This document shows positions 28,512-39,619 of a DNA stretch of 64,000 bases, in pieces. The stretch's first letter is position 1, and each line of letters starts with the position of its first letter. The notes under the pieces are model-generated. The model was not told where the DNA came from. It did no database searches and saw nothing but the letters and a program-made list of their open reading frames with translations. The stretch spans positions 124,001 through 188,000 of the forward strand of contig NZ_UWPC01000002.1 of the NCBI RefSeq assembly GCF_900604935.1, given 5' to 3'. Made by a program: the position numbers and the translations under genes. The stretch is from Vaginisenegalia massiliensis. GTDB lineage: Bacteria; Bacillota; Bacilli; Lactobacillales; Aerococcaceae.

Positions 28512-30302
28512 TTGAGTCAAGGTAAAATTATTAAAGTATCGGGTCCCCTTGTAGTAGCATCTGGTATGCAAGAGGCTAATATTCAAGACATTTGTCATGT
28601 TGGCCATTTGGGTCTGATTGGGGAAATCATCGAGATGCGTCAAGACAAGGCCTCCATTCAAGTTTATGAAGAAACATCAGGAATTGCACCAGGAGAACCT
28701 GTCGTAACAACAGGACATCCTTTATCTGTTGAACTAGGACCGGGTATTATTTCGCAAATGTTTGATGGAATTCAACGGCCGTTGGATACCTTTAAGACAG
28801 CTACCCAGAGTGATTTCTTAGTTCGGGGGACCAATGTCGATGTCCTTGATCGACAAAAAGAGTGGGCTTTCGAAGCTCGTAAACAAGTTGGGGATTGGGT
28901 TACTACCGGCGATGTGGTCGGAGTGGTGCAAGAAACATCAGTGGTTGAGCACCGGATTATGGTTCCTAATGGCGTTGAAGGTAAATTAACCAAAATTGAA
29001 TCGGGAAACTTTACCGTAGATGCGGTAGCCTATGAGTTAGAACTTGAAGATGGCCAGGTTTATCAAGGAAAGTTAATGCAATTATGGCCTGTTCGTAAAG
29101 GACGACCATTTAAACGTAAATTAGCACCTCAAGAACCACTAGTAACTGGTCAACGAGTTATTGATACCTTCTTCCCAGTAACTAAAGGGGGAGCAGCAGC
29201 TGTACCAGGACCTTTCGGTGCAGGTAAAACCGTGGTTCAACACCAAATCGCCAAGTTTGCCAATGTGGATATTGTAGTCTATGTTGGTTGTGGTGAACGG
29301 GGTAACGAAATGACCGACGTTCTGAATGAATTTCCTGAATTAATTGATCCGAATACGGGCCAATCGATTATGGAACGAACGGTGTTAATCGCTAATACAT
29401 CTAATATGCCAGTAGCTGCTCGGGAAGCGTCGATTTATACAGGGATTACGATTGCTGAGTACTTCCGTGACATGGGCTACTCAGTGGCCATTATGGCGGA
29501 TTCGACTTCTCGTTGGGCTGAGGCTTTGCGGGAAATGTCGGGTCGTTTAGAAGAAATGCCGGGTGATGAAGGTTATCCAGCTTATTTAGGTTCGCGTATT
29601 GCAGAATATTATGAACGGTCAGGTCGAGTTGAAGTATTAGGTAGCGAAGGCTTAGAAGGGACCATTACGGCAATTGGGGCTGTATCACCGCCAGGTGGAG
29701 ATACTTCAGAACCTGTTACTCAAAATACCTTACGTATTGTTAAAGTTTTCTGGGGCTTAGATGCTCAACTTGCTCAAAAACGTCACTTCCCATCGATTAA
29801 CTGGCTATCTTCTTATTCCCTATATTCGGATGAAGTGGGTCAATATATTAATCAACAAGAAAAAATTGAATGGGCAGATAAAGTGATTCGTGCGATGAAT
29901 ATTCTGCAAAAAGAAAGTGAACTAGACGAAATTGTTCGTTTAGTCGGTATTGACTCTTTATCTGATCGTGATCGGGTGACGATGAATGCGGCTAAGATGA
30001 TCCGTGAGGATTACTTACAACAGAATGCTTTCGATGAAGTGGACACTTATACGTCATTTACTAAGCAAGTAGCTATGTTAAATAATATTTTACATTTTGA
30101 AGAACAAGCGATGGAAGCTCTTAAGTTAGGTGCTTACTATAATGAAATCATTGACGGCACTGTGGAACTCCGCGATAAGATTGCCCGGAGTAAGTTCGTT
30201 GCTGAAGAAAATTTAAGCCAAATCAAAGACTTGTATGGCCAAATTGATCAACAAATGAAAACTGTTTTAGCCAATGGGGGTGAAGCACATGGCAGTCATT
30301 AA
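28512..30302 (+). CDS. ntpA: V-type ATPase catalytic subunit A
   Basis: 596 residues. Walker A GPFGAGKT near residue 235, Walker B-like [18 protein letters not shown], and the A-subunit-specific non-homologous insert between about 115 and 195. It hydrolyses ATP in the A3B3 ring. The start is TTG with AAGGAGGG upstream; no ATG is near in frame. Overlaps ntpB by 14 bases. Confidence 0.97.
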   Translation: MSQGKIIKVSGPLVVASGMQEANIQDICHVGHLGLIGEIIEMRQDKASIQVYEETSGIAPGEPVVTTGHPLSVELGPGIISQMFDGIQRPLDTFKTATQSDFLVRGTNVDVLDRQKEWAFEARKQVGDWVTTGDVVGVVQETSVVEHRIMVPNGVEGKLTKIESGNFTVDAVAYELELEDGQVYQGKLMQLWPVRKGRPFKRKLAPQEPLVTGQRVIDTFFPVTKGGAAAVPGPFGAGKTVVQHQIAKFANVDIVVYVGCGERGNEMTDVLNEFPELIDPNTGQSIMERTVLIANTSNMPVAAREASIYTGITIAEYFRDMGYSVAIMADSTSRWAEALREMSGRLEEMPGDEGYPAYLGSRIAEYYERSGRVEVLGSEGLEGTITAIGAVSPPGGDTSEPVTQNTLRIVKVFWGLDAQLAQKRHFPSINWLSSYSLYSDEVGQYINQQEKIEWADKVIRAMNILQKESELDEIVRLVGIDSLSDRDRVTMNAAKMIREDYLQQNAFDEVDTYTSFTKQVAMLNNILHFEEQAMEALKLGAYYNEIIDGTVELRDKIARSKFVAEENLSQIKDLYGQIDQQMKTVLANGGEAHGSH

Positions 30303-31674
30303 AGAGTATCGAACCGTTGGTGAAGTAGTGGGTCCCTTAATGATGGTTGAAGACGTTGAGGGCGTTCAATATAACGAATTAGTTGAAATTCAAATGCACG
30401 ATGGTCAAGTGCGTCAAGGTCAGGTTTTAGAGGTTCAAGAAGACCGGGCTATGGTTCAATTGTTTGAAGGGTCTTCAGGAATTAACCTTGAAAAGACCAA
30501 AGTTCGCTTTACAGGTCGTCCTCTTCAACTTGCTGTATCTGAAGATATGGTTGGCCGTATCTTTAATGGAATGGGTAAAGTAATAGACGGAGGACCGGAA
30601 ATCATTGCCCAAAAATATTTAGATGTCGATGGGCAGCCGATTAATCCCGTGGCAAGGGACTATCCGGATGAATTCATTCAGACGGGAATCTCTGCTATTG
30701 ACCATCTCAATACCTTAGTTCGTGGACAAAAATTACCGATTTTTTCTGGTTCTGGTTTACCACACAAGGAATTAGCGGCGCAAATTGCTCGTCAAGCGAC
30801 CGTATTGAATTCGGATGAGAAGTTCGCGGTTGTCTTCGCAGCTATGGGAATCACTTTCGAAGAAGCTGAATTCTTTATGAATGATTTGAAACAATCTGGA
30901 GCTATTGATCGGTCCGTTTTATTCATTAACTTAGCTAACGATCCAGCTATCGAACGGATTGCGACACCTAAGATTGCTTTAACAACAGCTGAATACTTAG
31001 CTTATGAAAAAGGTATGCATGTCTTAGTTATTATGACGGACATGACTAACTATTGTGAAGCTTTACGGGAAGTATCTGCTGCTCGTCGTGAAGTGCCAGG
31101 ACGCCGGGGTTATCCGGGTTACCTCTACACTAACTTATCGACGATTTATGAACGGGCAGGGCGTTTAATTGGTAAGACGGGATCAGTCACCCAAATTCCA
31201 ATTTTAACGATGCCAGAAGACGATATTACTCATCCAATTCCCGACTTAACCGGCTATATTACCGAAGGTCAAATTATTCTATCTCGTGAGTTGTATAATT
31301 CAGGTTATCGTCCACCGATTAATGTGTTGCCGTCCTTATCCCGGTTGAAGGATAAAGGTTCTGGTGAAGGTAAGACGCGGAAAGACCATGCCCCAACCAT
31401 GAACCAATTGTTTGCGGCCTATGCGCAAGGTAAACAAGCTAAAGAATTAGCGGTCGTACTCGGTGAATCGGCTTTATCGGATACCGATAAACTTTACTTA
31501 GAATTTACCAATCGTTTCGAGGAAGAGTATATTAACCAAGGTTTCTATACCAACCGTACTATTCAAGAAACGCTTGACTTAGGTTGGGAGCTCTTGAATA
31601 TCTTGCCACGGACTGAATTAAAACGGATTAAAGATGACATGATCAATGAATATCTCCCTAATAAGGAGGGATAA
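30289..31674 (+). CDS. ntpB: V-type ATPase subunit B
   Basis: 461 residues. No intact P-loop: the position reads [15 protein letters not shown], the normal non-catalytic B-subunit form. The segment [26 protein letters not shown] is highly conserved in B subunits. ATG at 30289 has GGGGGTGA in front; an in-frame ATG at 30274 would put that site in the gene. The gene begins within the last codons of ntpA. Confidence 0.97.
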   Translation: MAVIKEYRTVGEVVGPLMMVEDVEGVQYNELVEIQMHDGQVRQGQVLEVQEDRAMVQLFEGSSGINLEKTKVRFTGRPLQLAVSEDMVGRIFNGMGKVIDGGPEIIAQKYLDVDGQPINPVARDYPDEFIQTGISAIDHLNTLVRGQKLPIFSGSGLPHKELAAQIARQATVLNSDEKFAVVFAAMGITFEEAEFFMNDLKQSGAIDRSVLFINLANDPAIERIATPKIALTTAEYLAYEKGMHVLVIMTDMTNYCEALREVSAARREVPGRRGYPGYLYTNLSTIYERAGRLIGKTGSVTQIPILTMPEDDITHPIPDLTGYITEGQIILSRELYNSGYRPPINVLPSLSRLKDKGSGEGKTRKDHAPTMNQLFAAYAQGKQAKELAVVLGESALSDTDKLYLEFTNRFEEEYINQGFYTNRTIQETLDLGWELLNILPRTELKRIKDDMINEYLPNKEG

Positions 31675-31676
31675 GC

Positions 31677-32309
31677 ATGACTCGTCTAAACGTTAAACCG
31701 ACGCGGATGGAGTTGAGCAACCTTAAAGCGCGCTTGACAACTGCGACTCGGGGTCACAAATTACTTAAGGATAAACAAGATGAATTGATGCGCCAATTTA
31801 TCGCCTTAATCCGGGAAAATAATAATTTACGTAAGCAAGTTGAAGATCATTTGGTAGCGGGGATGCAACAATTTGTCTTAGCTAAATCAACAGAAAATGA
31901 TGCGATGGTGCAGGAACTCTTTGCTGTTCCATCAAAGCAAGTTGATTTACGTATTCGAGTAGACAATATAATGTCAGTAAGAGTCCCTAAGATGCATACC
32001 GAAATCACCGAGTATAATGCGGGCTCAGAAATTCCCTATTCTTATCTAAGTTCCAATAGCAGGATGGACCAATCGATTCAAGCTTATGAAGGTGCTTTAG
32101 CCGACATGTTGCGCCTAGCGGAAATCGAAAAAACTTGCCAGTTACTTGCTGATGAAATCGAAAAAACCCGTCGACGGGTGAACGGATTAGAATATCGCAT
32201 CATTCCACAATTAGAAGAAACCATTTACTATATTGAAATGAAATTAGAAGAAGCCGAACGGGCGAGTGTCATTCGAATAATGAAAGTTAAAGATATGGGT
32301 GGCGCCTAG
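31677..32309 (+). CDS. ntpD: V-type ATPase subunit D (central stalk)
   Basis: 210 residues forming two long helices ([25 protein letters not shown] at the N terminus and [27 protein letters not shown] at the C terminus), the rotating shaft of the enzyme. AAGGAGGGA precedes the ATG. Last gene of the operon; E. hirae has ntpH and ntpJ (a K+ transporter) next, which are absent here. Confidence 0.95.
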   Translation: MTRLNVKPTRMELSNLKARLTTATRGHKLLKDKQDELMRQFIALIRENNNLRKQVEDHLVAGMQQFVLAKSTENDAMVQELFAVPSKQVDLRIRVDNIMSVRVPKMHTEITEYNAGSEIPYSYLSSNSRMDQSIQAYEGALADMLRLAEIEKTCQLLADEIEKTRRRVNGLEYRIIPQLEETIYYIEMKLEEAERASVIRIMKVKDMGGA

Positions 32310-32665
32310 TCGCTACTTCTTATTTGCTAAAACATAGTTCAATTTTCTAGTTTCGAACAAATTAAAAGATGCCGTAACTTGATTGATGAAAAGGATTTAC
32401 TTGATTGTCGTGACTTTGTCCAGTGAATCCGTCCTATATCTCATTATATTTTGGGTAAAGGTCAGTCTGAAATCAGGTTGCGGATTTTTTTGTGACAGGT
32501 TTTGCTTTAGTTTAGTGCGCCTTTCTATTTTAATGTGTGTATATTTGAAGGAATCAAGACTTTTGTGATATTAGCTTGCTGTTTAGAGTTAATATTTGCT
32601 ATTATATAGAATGTATTATTTATATATTATTAACTTTTTTCTAATGAAACATAGGGGGAATCAGT
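32310..32665. other. 356-base gap after the V-ATPase operon
   Basis: No gene supported. AATCCG (about 32424) and CGGATTTTTTT (about 32482) could close a long, loosely paired terminator for the operon. The LCP promoter occupies 32576-32605. A frame at 32383-32568 has no ribosome site and reads unlike a protein. Confidence 0.4.
32576..32605 (+). promoter_or_regulatory. Promoter of the LCP gene
   Basis: TTGCTG, 18 bases, TATTAT with a TG-C extension (TGCTATTAT). Confidence 0.6.
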
Positions 32666-33760
32666 GTGACTGAAAACGAAACTCCACGCATGACGCGCAG
32701 AGAAAAATTCGGCAAAAATAAATCTAAGAGAGAACGAATGGAATCAGCTCCAATTCAAGAGCCCGTTTTCCGTGAAGCAGAATATGTTGAATATGATGAG
32801 CAACCAGCTAAGAAAAAACATAAGCGCCGTAAGAAAAAAAAGCGCGGCTGTCTTTTCTTTATATTGGTTCCACTTATCTTGCTTTTAATGGCAGGGGGAG
32901 CCTTTGCCTATTTAGTATTCAATGATGCACAACGGACCATTACTGACTCCCTTCATATGGATCGTTCTGCTGATCAAGTGAATTTGCGTGGTAAGCAAGT
33001 CGACGTTAAGAAGGGGAAAGAACCGTTTACTGTTTTATTATTAGGAATTGATACGGGTGAGCTAGGACGCGTAGAACAAGGACGGTCAGACACGATTGTG
33101 ATCGCTACGGTCAATCCGAATACGAATCGTACGACCTTAACATCGATTCCACGTGATACGTATACTGAAATTGCTGGACATGGAACGACTGAGAAAATTA
33201 ATGCCGCTTATGCCTACGGAGGCACTTCTATGGCGGTTAATACCATTCAGGAATTAATTGACGTGCCGATTGACTATACAGTTTGTGTTAATATGCAAGG
33301 ATTTGAACAAATTGTTGATGCAGTAGGTGGGATAACTGTTATTCCACCAGAATCATTTACTCAAGATCAATATAGTTTCGTTGCCGGACAAGAAACGAGA
33401 ATGGATGGACCGATGGCCTTAGCTTATTCTCGTAACCGTTATGACACTGGTGGCGACTATGGACGTCAAGAACGACAACGTGAATTAATTAAAGCCATCC
33501 TTAAATCAGCCTCTGATATTGAATCCTTAGTAAGTTATAAAGGTGTTTTAGAATCTTTAGAAGGTAATGTGACTACCGATATGTCATTCGATGAAATTGT
33601 GGCTATGGCCCAAAATTATCGTTCGGCTCTTAATAATTTAGAGACCTATCAATTACAAGGAACGACGGCTAATAATGAAGCGGGTTCAGTTGAATTGATT
33701 GATGAATCATCATTGAATATGATCAAGAGTCAATTGAAAAATGAATTGGAATTAAACTAA
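32666..33760 (+). CDS. LytR-CpsA-Psr (LCP) family cell-wall glycopolymer transferase
   Basis: 364 residues. A very basic cytosolic N terminus (KKKHKRRKKKKRG) leads to one membrane helix (about 65-87), and an extracellular LCP domain follows: LLGIDTG, GRSDTIVIATVNP, LTSIPRDTYTEI, and YSRNRYDTGGDYGRQERQRE with the conserved arginines that bind polyprenyl pyrophosphate. The family attaches teichoic acid or capsule polymers to peptidoglycan. The start GTG follows GGGGGA. It is a single-gene unit. Confidence 0.92.
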   Translation: MTENETPRMTRREKFGKNKSKRERMESAPIQEPVFREAEYVEYDEQPAKKKHKRRKKKKRGCLFFILVPLILLLMAGGAFAYLVFNDAQRTITDSLHMDRSADQVNLRGKQVDVKKGKEPFTVLLLGIDTGELGRVEQGRSDTIVIATVNPNTNRTTLTSIPRDTYTEIAGHGTTEKINAAYAYGGTSMAVNTIQELIDVPIDYTVCVNMQGFEQIVDAVGGITVIPPESFTQDQYSFVAGQETRMDGPMALAYSRNRYDTGGDYGRQERQRELIKAILKSASDIESLVSYKGVLESLEGNVTTDMSFDEIVAMAQNYRSALNNLETYQLQGTTANNEAGSVELIDESSLNMIKSQLKNELELN

Positions 33761-33872
33761 GGTTTTAGATTAAGATAGTATTAGAATATTAAATATCACT
33801 TTTAAGATATGCCATAGTGTGATAAGATAATGCCTATATAAATCAGTGGAAATAAAGTGAGGGAGAGTGAAA

Positions 33873-34511
33873 ATGGTAGCAACGAGAGGATTATTAATTG
33901 TCCTATCTGGGCCATCAGGCGTAGGTAAAGGAACAGTTCGCAGTGCCATATTTAAAAATAATCCGTTTAATTACGTCTACTCTGTCTCAGCTACAACTCG
34001 GCAAAGTCGGCCTGGTGAAATTGATGGTAAAGACTATTATTTTGTCTCGCGAGAAGAGTTTGAGAAGCTAATTGAAACTGATGCCTTGTTAGAGTATGCA
34101 GAGTATGTAGGCAATTATTATGGGACACCTATTGCAAGAATTGAAGAAAATTTAGCTAAAGGTAATGATGTTTTCCTTGAAATTGAAGTCCAAGGTGCTT
34201 TAAAAGTTCGTCAAGCCATGCCAGAGGGTATCTTCATTTTTCTTGCGCCTCCTAGTTTGCAAGAGCTTGAATCGCGAATTTGTGGTCGGGGAACTGACGA
34301 TGATGCGATTATCTTCGAGCGTATGCAAATGGCTCGTGAAGAAATCAACTTAATGCAACATTATGATTATGTTGTGGTGAACGATCAAGTTGAACAAGCT
34401 GTAGCTAAAATTAATTCCATTATTTTAAGCGAACATTTAAAAGTGGACCGTGTCATCGACCAAATTAATGCTGATATCCATAATTACTTTCAAAAGGGAG
34501 ATGAAGAATAA
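33873..34511 (+). CDS. gmk: Guanylate kinase
   Basis: 212 residues. P-loop [12 protein letters not shown]-binding [25 protein letters not shown], and lid [11 protein letters not shown]. Converts GMP to GDP with ATP. ATG at 33873 has GGGAG seven bases ahead; the in-frame GTG at 33867 is too close to it. Overlaps rpoZ by one base, the usual gmk-rpoZ pair. Confidence 0.97.
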   Translation: MVATRGLLIVLSGPSGVGKGTVRSAIFKNNPFNYVYSVSATTRQSRPGEIDGKDYYFVSREEFEKLIETDALLEYAEYVGNYYGTPIARIEENLAKGNDVFLEIEVQGALKVRQAMPEGIFIFLAPPSLQELESRICGRGTDDDAIIFERMQMAREEINLMQHYDYVVVNDQVEQAVAKINSIILSEHLKVDRVIDQINADIHNYFQKGDEE

Positions 34512-34705
34512 TGATGTTATATCCATCAATTGACAAATTGATTGAAAAAGTACCTTCTAAGTACAGTTTAATTGTTTTAGCTAGCAAACGTTCACACGAT
34601 ATGCAGTTGAATAAGAACTACCAATTAGATAAATACCAATCTGTAAAATCCGTTGGTAAAGCTTTAGAAGAAGTAGCCGATGGCCTTTTAAAGATTGAAG
34701 AATAA
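34511..34705 (+). CDS. rpoZ: RNA polymerase omega subunit
   Basis: 64 residues, [32 protein letters not shown], with the conserved YxLVxxxxKRA-like core (YSLIVLASKRSHDM) and VGKALEEV near the end. Small compared with the E. coli form but normal for Firmicutes. Two adjacent ATG codons are possible starts. TAATG overlaps the gmk stop. Confidence 0.92.
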   Translation: MMLYPSIDKLIEKVPSKYSLIVLASKRSHDMQLNKNYQLDKYQSVKSVGKALEEVADGLLKIEE

Positions 34706-34714
34706 GCTGAATAG

Positions 34715-34757
34715 ACTCTTTTGAAGATTGCATTCAATTTTCAAAAGAGTTTTTCTT
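34715..34757 (+). terminator. Terminator of gmk-rpoZ
   Basis: ACTCTTTTGAA pairs with TTCAAAAGAGT (loop of 14, itself partly paired), followed by TTTTTCTTT. It separates gmk-rpoZ from priA, whose -10 TATAAT is at 34792-34797. Confidence 0.85.
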
Positions 34758-34822
34758 TGTTTAATACAGGCGCAAGCATGTTAAAATAGCTTATAATATA
34801 GCTAAGTTAAAGGAGGGATCCT

Positions 34823-37237
34823 ATGATTGTTAAAGTTATTGTCGATATTCCAAGTTCACAGGTAAATCGGCCATTTGATTATCTTGTTCCTGAATCTTGG
34901 CAATCCCTCATCGCTTTAGGTTCTCGGGTTAAAGTTCCCTTCGGAACGCGTCAATTACTGGCTTTTGTGGTTGGGATTGAACAAACAAGCACCTATTCAG
35001 GTAATCTAAAGCCCATCAGCCAAGTGTTAGATTATGAATCCTTTCTCAATCAGGAGTTAATAGAATTGAGTGCTTTTTTAGCGGAGGATTTACAAGCCTT
35101 TCAAATTTCAATCTTACAGACCATGTTGCCTAACATGCTGAAAGTAAAATATCTGACTCTTTTTACGGTTCAGAAACTGAACTTGTGGCAAGAGCGTTAT
35201 CCTGCACTAGGCCAGGCTAATGAATTTGACAAGGTATATTTAGAGGATCAATTGAGTGTCGGTGAAATTAAAGAATTGCTTGACCAAGATATTCTTCGTT
35301 TAGATTATCGACTGATTGATCAGACAAGTAATAAGGTCATTAAAATGCTTAAAACGACGTTATCTCTTAGCCAATATCAAGAACTTCTTACTAAACTTTC
35401 AGCACGAAGTCATCAACAACGACGTTTGCTTGAGTGGTTATGTCAAAATAATTTACCGCTTACTGCCTCACAAAAACAGGTAATGGAGGCTAGCCAGGTT
35501 AGTCGCGCAACCATTATGACTGCCATTGATAAGGGGTGGTTAACAAGTTTTGAACAAGCCGTTTATCGCGATCCGTTCCAAGGACAATCGGTACCTTTGC
35601 AACCAATCAAAACTCTAAAAGATGCTCAGTCTGAAGCTTATCAACGTATTTTACCTGCTGTTCAAGAAGCCAGAGAAGACACGTTTTTATTAGAAGGAGT
35701 GACGGGGTCAGGCAAAACAGAAATTTACTTACAATTAATGGCCCAAGCTTTGCAAATGGGCAAAGGGGCCATTCTTTTAGTGCCTGAAATTGCTCTAACT
35801 CCTCAAATGGTCAACCGAGTTAAGGGGCGTTTTCAGACTGGAGTGGCGGTCCTACACTCAGGACTATCGACTGCTGAAAAATATGATGAATGGCGAAGAA
35901 TTGCACGTGGCCAAGCACAAATAGTTGTTGGGGCAAGGTCTTCTATTTTTGCGCCCGTCGCCAATTTAGGCTTAATTATTATGGATGAAGAGCACGAAAC
36001 CACTTACAAACAAAGTGATAATCCGCGTTACCATGCACGCGAAGTAGCTTTGTGGCGGAGTCATTATCACTCATGTCCACTCATTCTTGGGTCAGCGACA
36101 CCTTCATTGGAAAGCCGGGCTCGGGCTCAAGTTGGTCGTTACCATTTGATTCGCTTAGATCAACGGGTCAATCAGCAAGCTCTGCCACCGGTGGAGATTG
36201 TGGACATGACTCAAGTAGCTACTAATCAAGAGCAAACTATCTTTTCGCCACAGTTATTAGCGGCGATTCAAACTCGACTAGATCGGCAAGAACAAGTCGT
36301 CTTACTTTTAAATCGGCGCGGCTATGCATCCTACATGATGTGTCGCGAGTGTGGATCTGTCTTACAGTGCCCACGCTGTGATATTTCCTTAACTTACCAT
36401 AAAGCAGATAAGCGGATGAAGTGTCACTACTGTGATTTTCAAGCACCTGTTCCGAGCCAATGTCCTCACTGTCAGGGGAATCACCTACGGTCTTTTGGTT
36501 TAGGAACGCAGAAGGTGAGCGAAAGTCTGTCTGAATTCTTCCCGCAAGCCCGCATACTACGGATGGATGTCGACACGACACGGCGTAAAGGGCAACATGA
36601 ACACTTGTTATCAGCCTTTGGTCGCCAAGAAGCTGATATTCTCTTAGGAACGCAGATGATTGCTAAAGGTTTAGACTTTGAACGAGTGACCTTAGTAGGG
36701 GTGATCAATGCTGATACTTCTCTTAATCTACCTGACTTTAGAGCCAGTGAGAAAACCTTTCAACTCCTAACCCAAGTCGCAGGACGAACAGGTCGGGGAG
36801 CTTTGAAAGGGGAAGTGATTATTCAAACCTATAATCCAGATCACTATGTCATGCAATTGGCAAAAACACAGGACTATGAGCAATTCTTTTATCGCGAGAT
36901 GCAGCAGCGACACGCGGCCAATTATCCGCCTTATTTCTTTACGACTCAACTCAGTGTCGCATCTAATAAGCAAGCTCTGGCTCATCGTGTTATTTATGAT
37001 CTCAAAGCTAAATTAAGTGATAGCATAGAAACTAAAGCCGGCCGGCTTATTATCCTAGGACCGAGTCAAGCGGCGATAGCTAAAATTAATAACAAGTATT
37101 ATTTTCAAATCATGTTAAAATATAAAGATAAAGTGGCTGTTAAAGAGGAGATTCTGGACTTGATGACACTAGGACAACAGCTGGCTAAACAAGGCGTCTA
37201 TTTAACTATAGACCACGAACCGCTATTTATAATTTAA
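34823..37237 (+). CDS. priA: Primosomal replication-restart helicase PriA
   Basis: 804 residues. N-terminal DNA-binding part, Walker A GVTGSGKTE near residue 293, DEEH box (IIMDEEHETTYKQ), and eight zinc-binding cysteines within MCRECGSVLQCPRCD and CHYCDFQ...CPHC (about residues 513-553). PriA reloads the replisome at stalled forks. Preceded by AAAGGAGGGATCC. Ends with GGAGGATG, leading to fmt after 11 bases. Confidence 0.97.
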   Translation: MIVKVIVDIPSSQVNRPFDYLVPESWQSLIALGSRVKVPFGTRQLLAFVVGIEQTSTYSGNLKPISQVLDYESFLNQELIELSAFLAEDLQAFQISILQTMLPNMLKVKYLTLFTVQKLNLWQERYPALGQANEFDKVYLEDQLSVGEIKELLDQDILRLDYRLIDQTSNKVIKMLKTTLSLSQYQELLTKLSARSHQQRRLLEWLCQNNLPLTASQKQVMEASQVSRATIMTAIDKGWLTSFEQAVYRDPFQGQSVPLQPIKTLKDAQSEAYQRILPAVQEAREDTFLLEGVTGSGKTEIYLQLMAQALQMGKGAILLVPEIALTPQMVNRVKGRFQTGVAVLHSGLSTAEKYDEWRRIARGQAQIVVGARSSIFAPVANLGLIIMDEEHETTYKQSDNPRYHAREVALWRSHYHSCPLILGSATPSLESRARAQVGRYHLIRLDQRVNQQALPPVEIVDMTQVATNQEQTIFSPQLLAAIQTRLDRQEQVVLLLNRRGYASYMMCRECGSVLQCPRCDISLTYHKADKRMKCHYCDFQAPVPSQCPHCQGNHLRSFGLGTQKVSESLSEFFPQARILRMDVDTTRRKGQHEHLLSAFGRQEADILLGTQMIAKGLDFERVTLVGVINADTSLNLPDFRASEKTFQLLTQVAGRTGRGALKGEVIIQTYNPDHYVMQLAKTQDYEQFFYREMQQRHAANYPPYFFTTQLSVASNKQALAHRVIYDLKAKLSDSIETKAGRLIILGPSQAAIAKINNKYYFQIMLKYKDKVAVKEEILDLMTLGQQLAKQGVYLTIDHEPLFII

Positions 37238-37248
37238 GGAGGATGACA

Positions 37249-38217
37249 ATGACGGATATCATCTTTATGGGAACACCTTATTTTGCTGTTGAAATATTAG
37301 AGGGTCTACTGGCAAGCGACTATCAGGTAGTAGCAGTCGTTACCCAGCCAGATCGTCCGGTTGGACGTAAAAGGGTGCTCACACCACCACCGGTAAAAGT
37401 TCTGGCGCAAAGTAAAGGTATCCCGGTTTACCAACCCGAAAAATTAAGTCAATCACCTGATTTGCAGACTTTAATTGATTTGGATGCGGATATGATTATT
37501 ACGGCTGCCTATGGTCAATTTGTACCCAATAGCTTATTAACCGCAGTCGATGGTAAAGCGATTAATGTCCATGCTTCCTTACTCCCAAAATATCGTGGAG
37601 GAGCGCCGATTCATTATGCAATCTGGCAAGGGGAAAGTGAAACAGGAGTTTCAATAATGTATATGACCGATGAAATGGATGCCGGTGATGTGTTGGCTCA
37701 ACGGAGTATCCCAATTCAAGCGACAGATAATGTTCAAGATTTATTTGACAAACTAGCCTTACTAGGCCGACGGCTCTTGTTAGATATCCTTCCGCGCTTT
37801 ATCGAAAATCAAATCGTGGCTACGAGTCAAGACCCTGAACAGGTGTCTTTTGCCCCTGTCATTACGCGGGAACAAGAAGAAATTAATTGGCAATTATCAG
37901 CCCAAGCAGTCGATCGGCATGTGCGTGCTTTTTGTCCGTTTCCTTCAACTCATACCTATTTGAATCAGGAACGGGTAAAAATTTGGCAAGGACATCCCGT
38001 ACATTATCGTGACGCACAGGGTCAATTACCCGGAACGATTGTAGCGATTAAAGACCAAACCCTTATTGTTCAATGTGGTCAAGATAGCTTCTATGCTGTT
38101 CTAGAATGGCAAGAAAGCGGTAAAAAAAGAACCCTCTTGTCTGACTATTTGAAGACGCAATCAGGCCAGCACTTGATTGGTCAACGGTTTTGTTCGGCCA
38201 CTGATCAAGCTAATTAA
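37249..38217 (+). CDS. fmt: Methionyl-tRNA formyltransferase
   Basis: 322 residues. IIFMGTPYFAVEILEGL at the start, the catalytic region with asparagine-histidine NVHASLLPKYRGGAPIHYAIWQG and aspartate in MTDEMDAGDVL. It formylates initiator Met-tRNA. ATG at 37249 follows AAGGAGG by seven bases; the ATG at 37243 abuts that site. Confidence 0.97.
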   Translation: MTDIIFMGTPYFAVEILEGLLASDYQVVAVVTQPDRPVGRKRVLTPPPVKVLAQSKGIPVYQPEKLSQSPDLQTLIDLDADMIITAAYGQFVPNSLLTAVDGKAINVHASLLPKYRGGAPIHYAIWQGESETGVSIMYMTDEMDAGDVLAQRSIPIQATDNVQDLFDKLALLGRRLLLDILPRFIENQIVATSQDPEQVSFAPVITREQEEINWQLSAQAVDRHVRAFCPFPSTHTYLNQERVKIWQGHPVHYRDAQGQLPGTIVAIKDQTLIVQCGQDSFYAVLEWQESGKKRTLLSDYLKTQSGQHLIGQRFCSATDQAN

Positions 38218-38228
38218 AGGAAGAAAAG

Positions 38229-39599
38229 ATGAAGATAAAAAATATAGCGGCAAAAAAATTAGCTAGCAATGTACGTTGGCAAGCTTTAAAAATTATAAAT
38301 CAGGTTGAATATCAAGCAGAATATTCAAATGTATTAATTGATCGCTTTATGAATCAATCAGAACTTAACGAACAGGACAATCGTCTCTTGGTCCAACTGG
38401 TCTATGGAACGATCCAATATCGGAAACAATTGGATTATCATTTGGCTGACTTAATCAGAGGCAAGAAATTGGAAGATTGGGTCGCTTCATTGTTGCGCCT
38501 ATCAGCTTATCAGATGTTTTATTTAGATCGGATACCAGAACACGCTATTATCAATGAAGCCGTGAGCATCGCTAAATGGAATGGCCATGATAAATTGGGT
38601 GGTTTTGTAAATGCCGTTTTGCGATCGCTCCAACGTCAGGGGCAACGTAATATTTTAGCCATTGATGATCCAATTAAACGCTATGCTATTTTATATAGCC
38701 TCCAAGAATGGATTGTTGAGACAATCTTTACAGCTTGTCACCAGTCCCACGAAAAAACCAAGGCCGTATTGGAAAGTCTTCTGTGGAATCCTATCGTATC
38801 CGCTCGCTTAAACACTGGGCACACAACAAAAGAGGCGATTTTACGATCCTTAGAATTAGAAGGATTTGTAGTGGAAGAAGGGGCTATCTCTCCATCAGCT
38901 ATTCGCTGTGTCAACCAGAATGTCGTGAATAGTCATGCTTTTGAGGCTGGCTGGTTAACAATCCAAGATGAATCCTCGATGCTGGTGGCACCCCTAGGGA
39001 AAATTCAAGGAGATGAACAGATTCTTGATGCTTGTTCAGCGCCAGGAGGTAAGGCAACCCATATTGCTTCTTTACTAAACTCTCAAGGTTATGTGACAGC
39101 CTTAGATCTCTCAGCAGCGAAATTACAAAAAGTTAAAGAGCATGCAGAACGATTATCTTTAGCGGATAAATTTAGCTTTCAAGCCATTGATGCGCGGAAA
39201 TTTATGCCGCAGCCTGGTGTGTTTTATGATATTATATACATAGATGCGCCATGTTCAGGATTAGGCTTGATGCGGCGTAAACCAGAAATAAAATATCAAA
39301 AATCCTATGAGGATGTTTTAGCCTTAGTTGCGATCCAAAAAGATTTATTGCGTCACCTAGCCCAATTTGTAAAACCGGGCGGACGCATTATCTATTCAAC
39401 TTGTACTCTGACTCGCGAAGAAAATGAAGAATTAATTGCTAACTTTGTAAAGGAAGAGCCTGAATTTAATATTGAACCGATCACACAAGAGGAAATTCTC
39501 CCCAAGGGTTGTTTAAATGAAGAGGGTCAGATTCGAATGTGGCCTCATCAATATCACACCGATGGATTCTTTATCTGTCGATTAATCAAAGAAAAATGA
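38229..39599 (+). CDS. rsmB: 16S rRNA (cytosine-967-C5)-methyltransferase
   Basis: 456 residues. An N-terminal NusB-like RNA-binding domain (LVQLVYGTIQYRKQLDYHL ... RIPEHAIINEAVSIAK) precedes a Rossmann methyltransferase: SAM motif ILDACSAPGGKATHI, IDAPCSGLGLMRRKPEIKY and the catalytic YSTCTLTREENEE with its cysteine. It begins 11 bases after fmt, its usual neighbour. Confidence 0.95.
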   Translation: MKIKNIAAKKLASNVRWQALKIINQVEYQAEYSNVLIDRFMNQSELNEQDNRLLVQLVYGTIQYRKQLDYHLADLIRGKKLEDWVASLLRLSAYQMFYLDRIPEHAIINEAVSIAKWNGHDKLGGFVNAVLRSLQRQGQRNILAIDDPIKRYAILYSLQEWIVETIFTACHQSHEKTKAVLESLLWNPIVSARLNTGHTTKEAILRSLELEGFVVEEGAISPSAIRCVNQNVVNSHAFEAGWLTIQDESSMLVAPLGKIQGDEQILDACSAPGGKATHIASLLNSQGYVTALDLSAAKLQKVKEHAERLSLADKFSFQAIDARKFMPQPGVFYDIIYIDAPCSGLGLMRRKPEIKYQKSYEDVLALVAIQKDLLRHLAQFVKPGGRIIYSTCTLTREENEELIANFVKEEPEFNIEPITQEEILPKGCLNEEGQIRMWPHQYHTDGFFICRLIKEK

Positions 39600-39619
39600 A
39601 CCCTTATTGAGGTGAAAGC

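Noticed and set aside
32383-32568. 61-codon plus-strand frame after the V-ATPase operon
   Set aside because: No ribosome binding site, unusual composition, and it overlaps a likely terminator.
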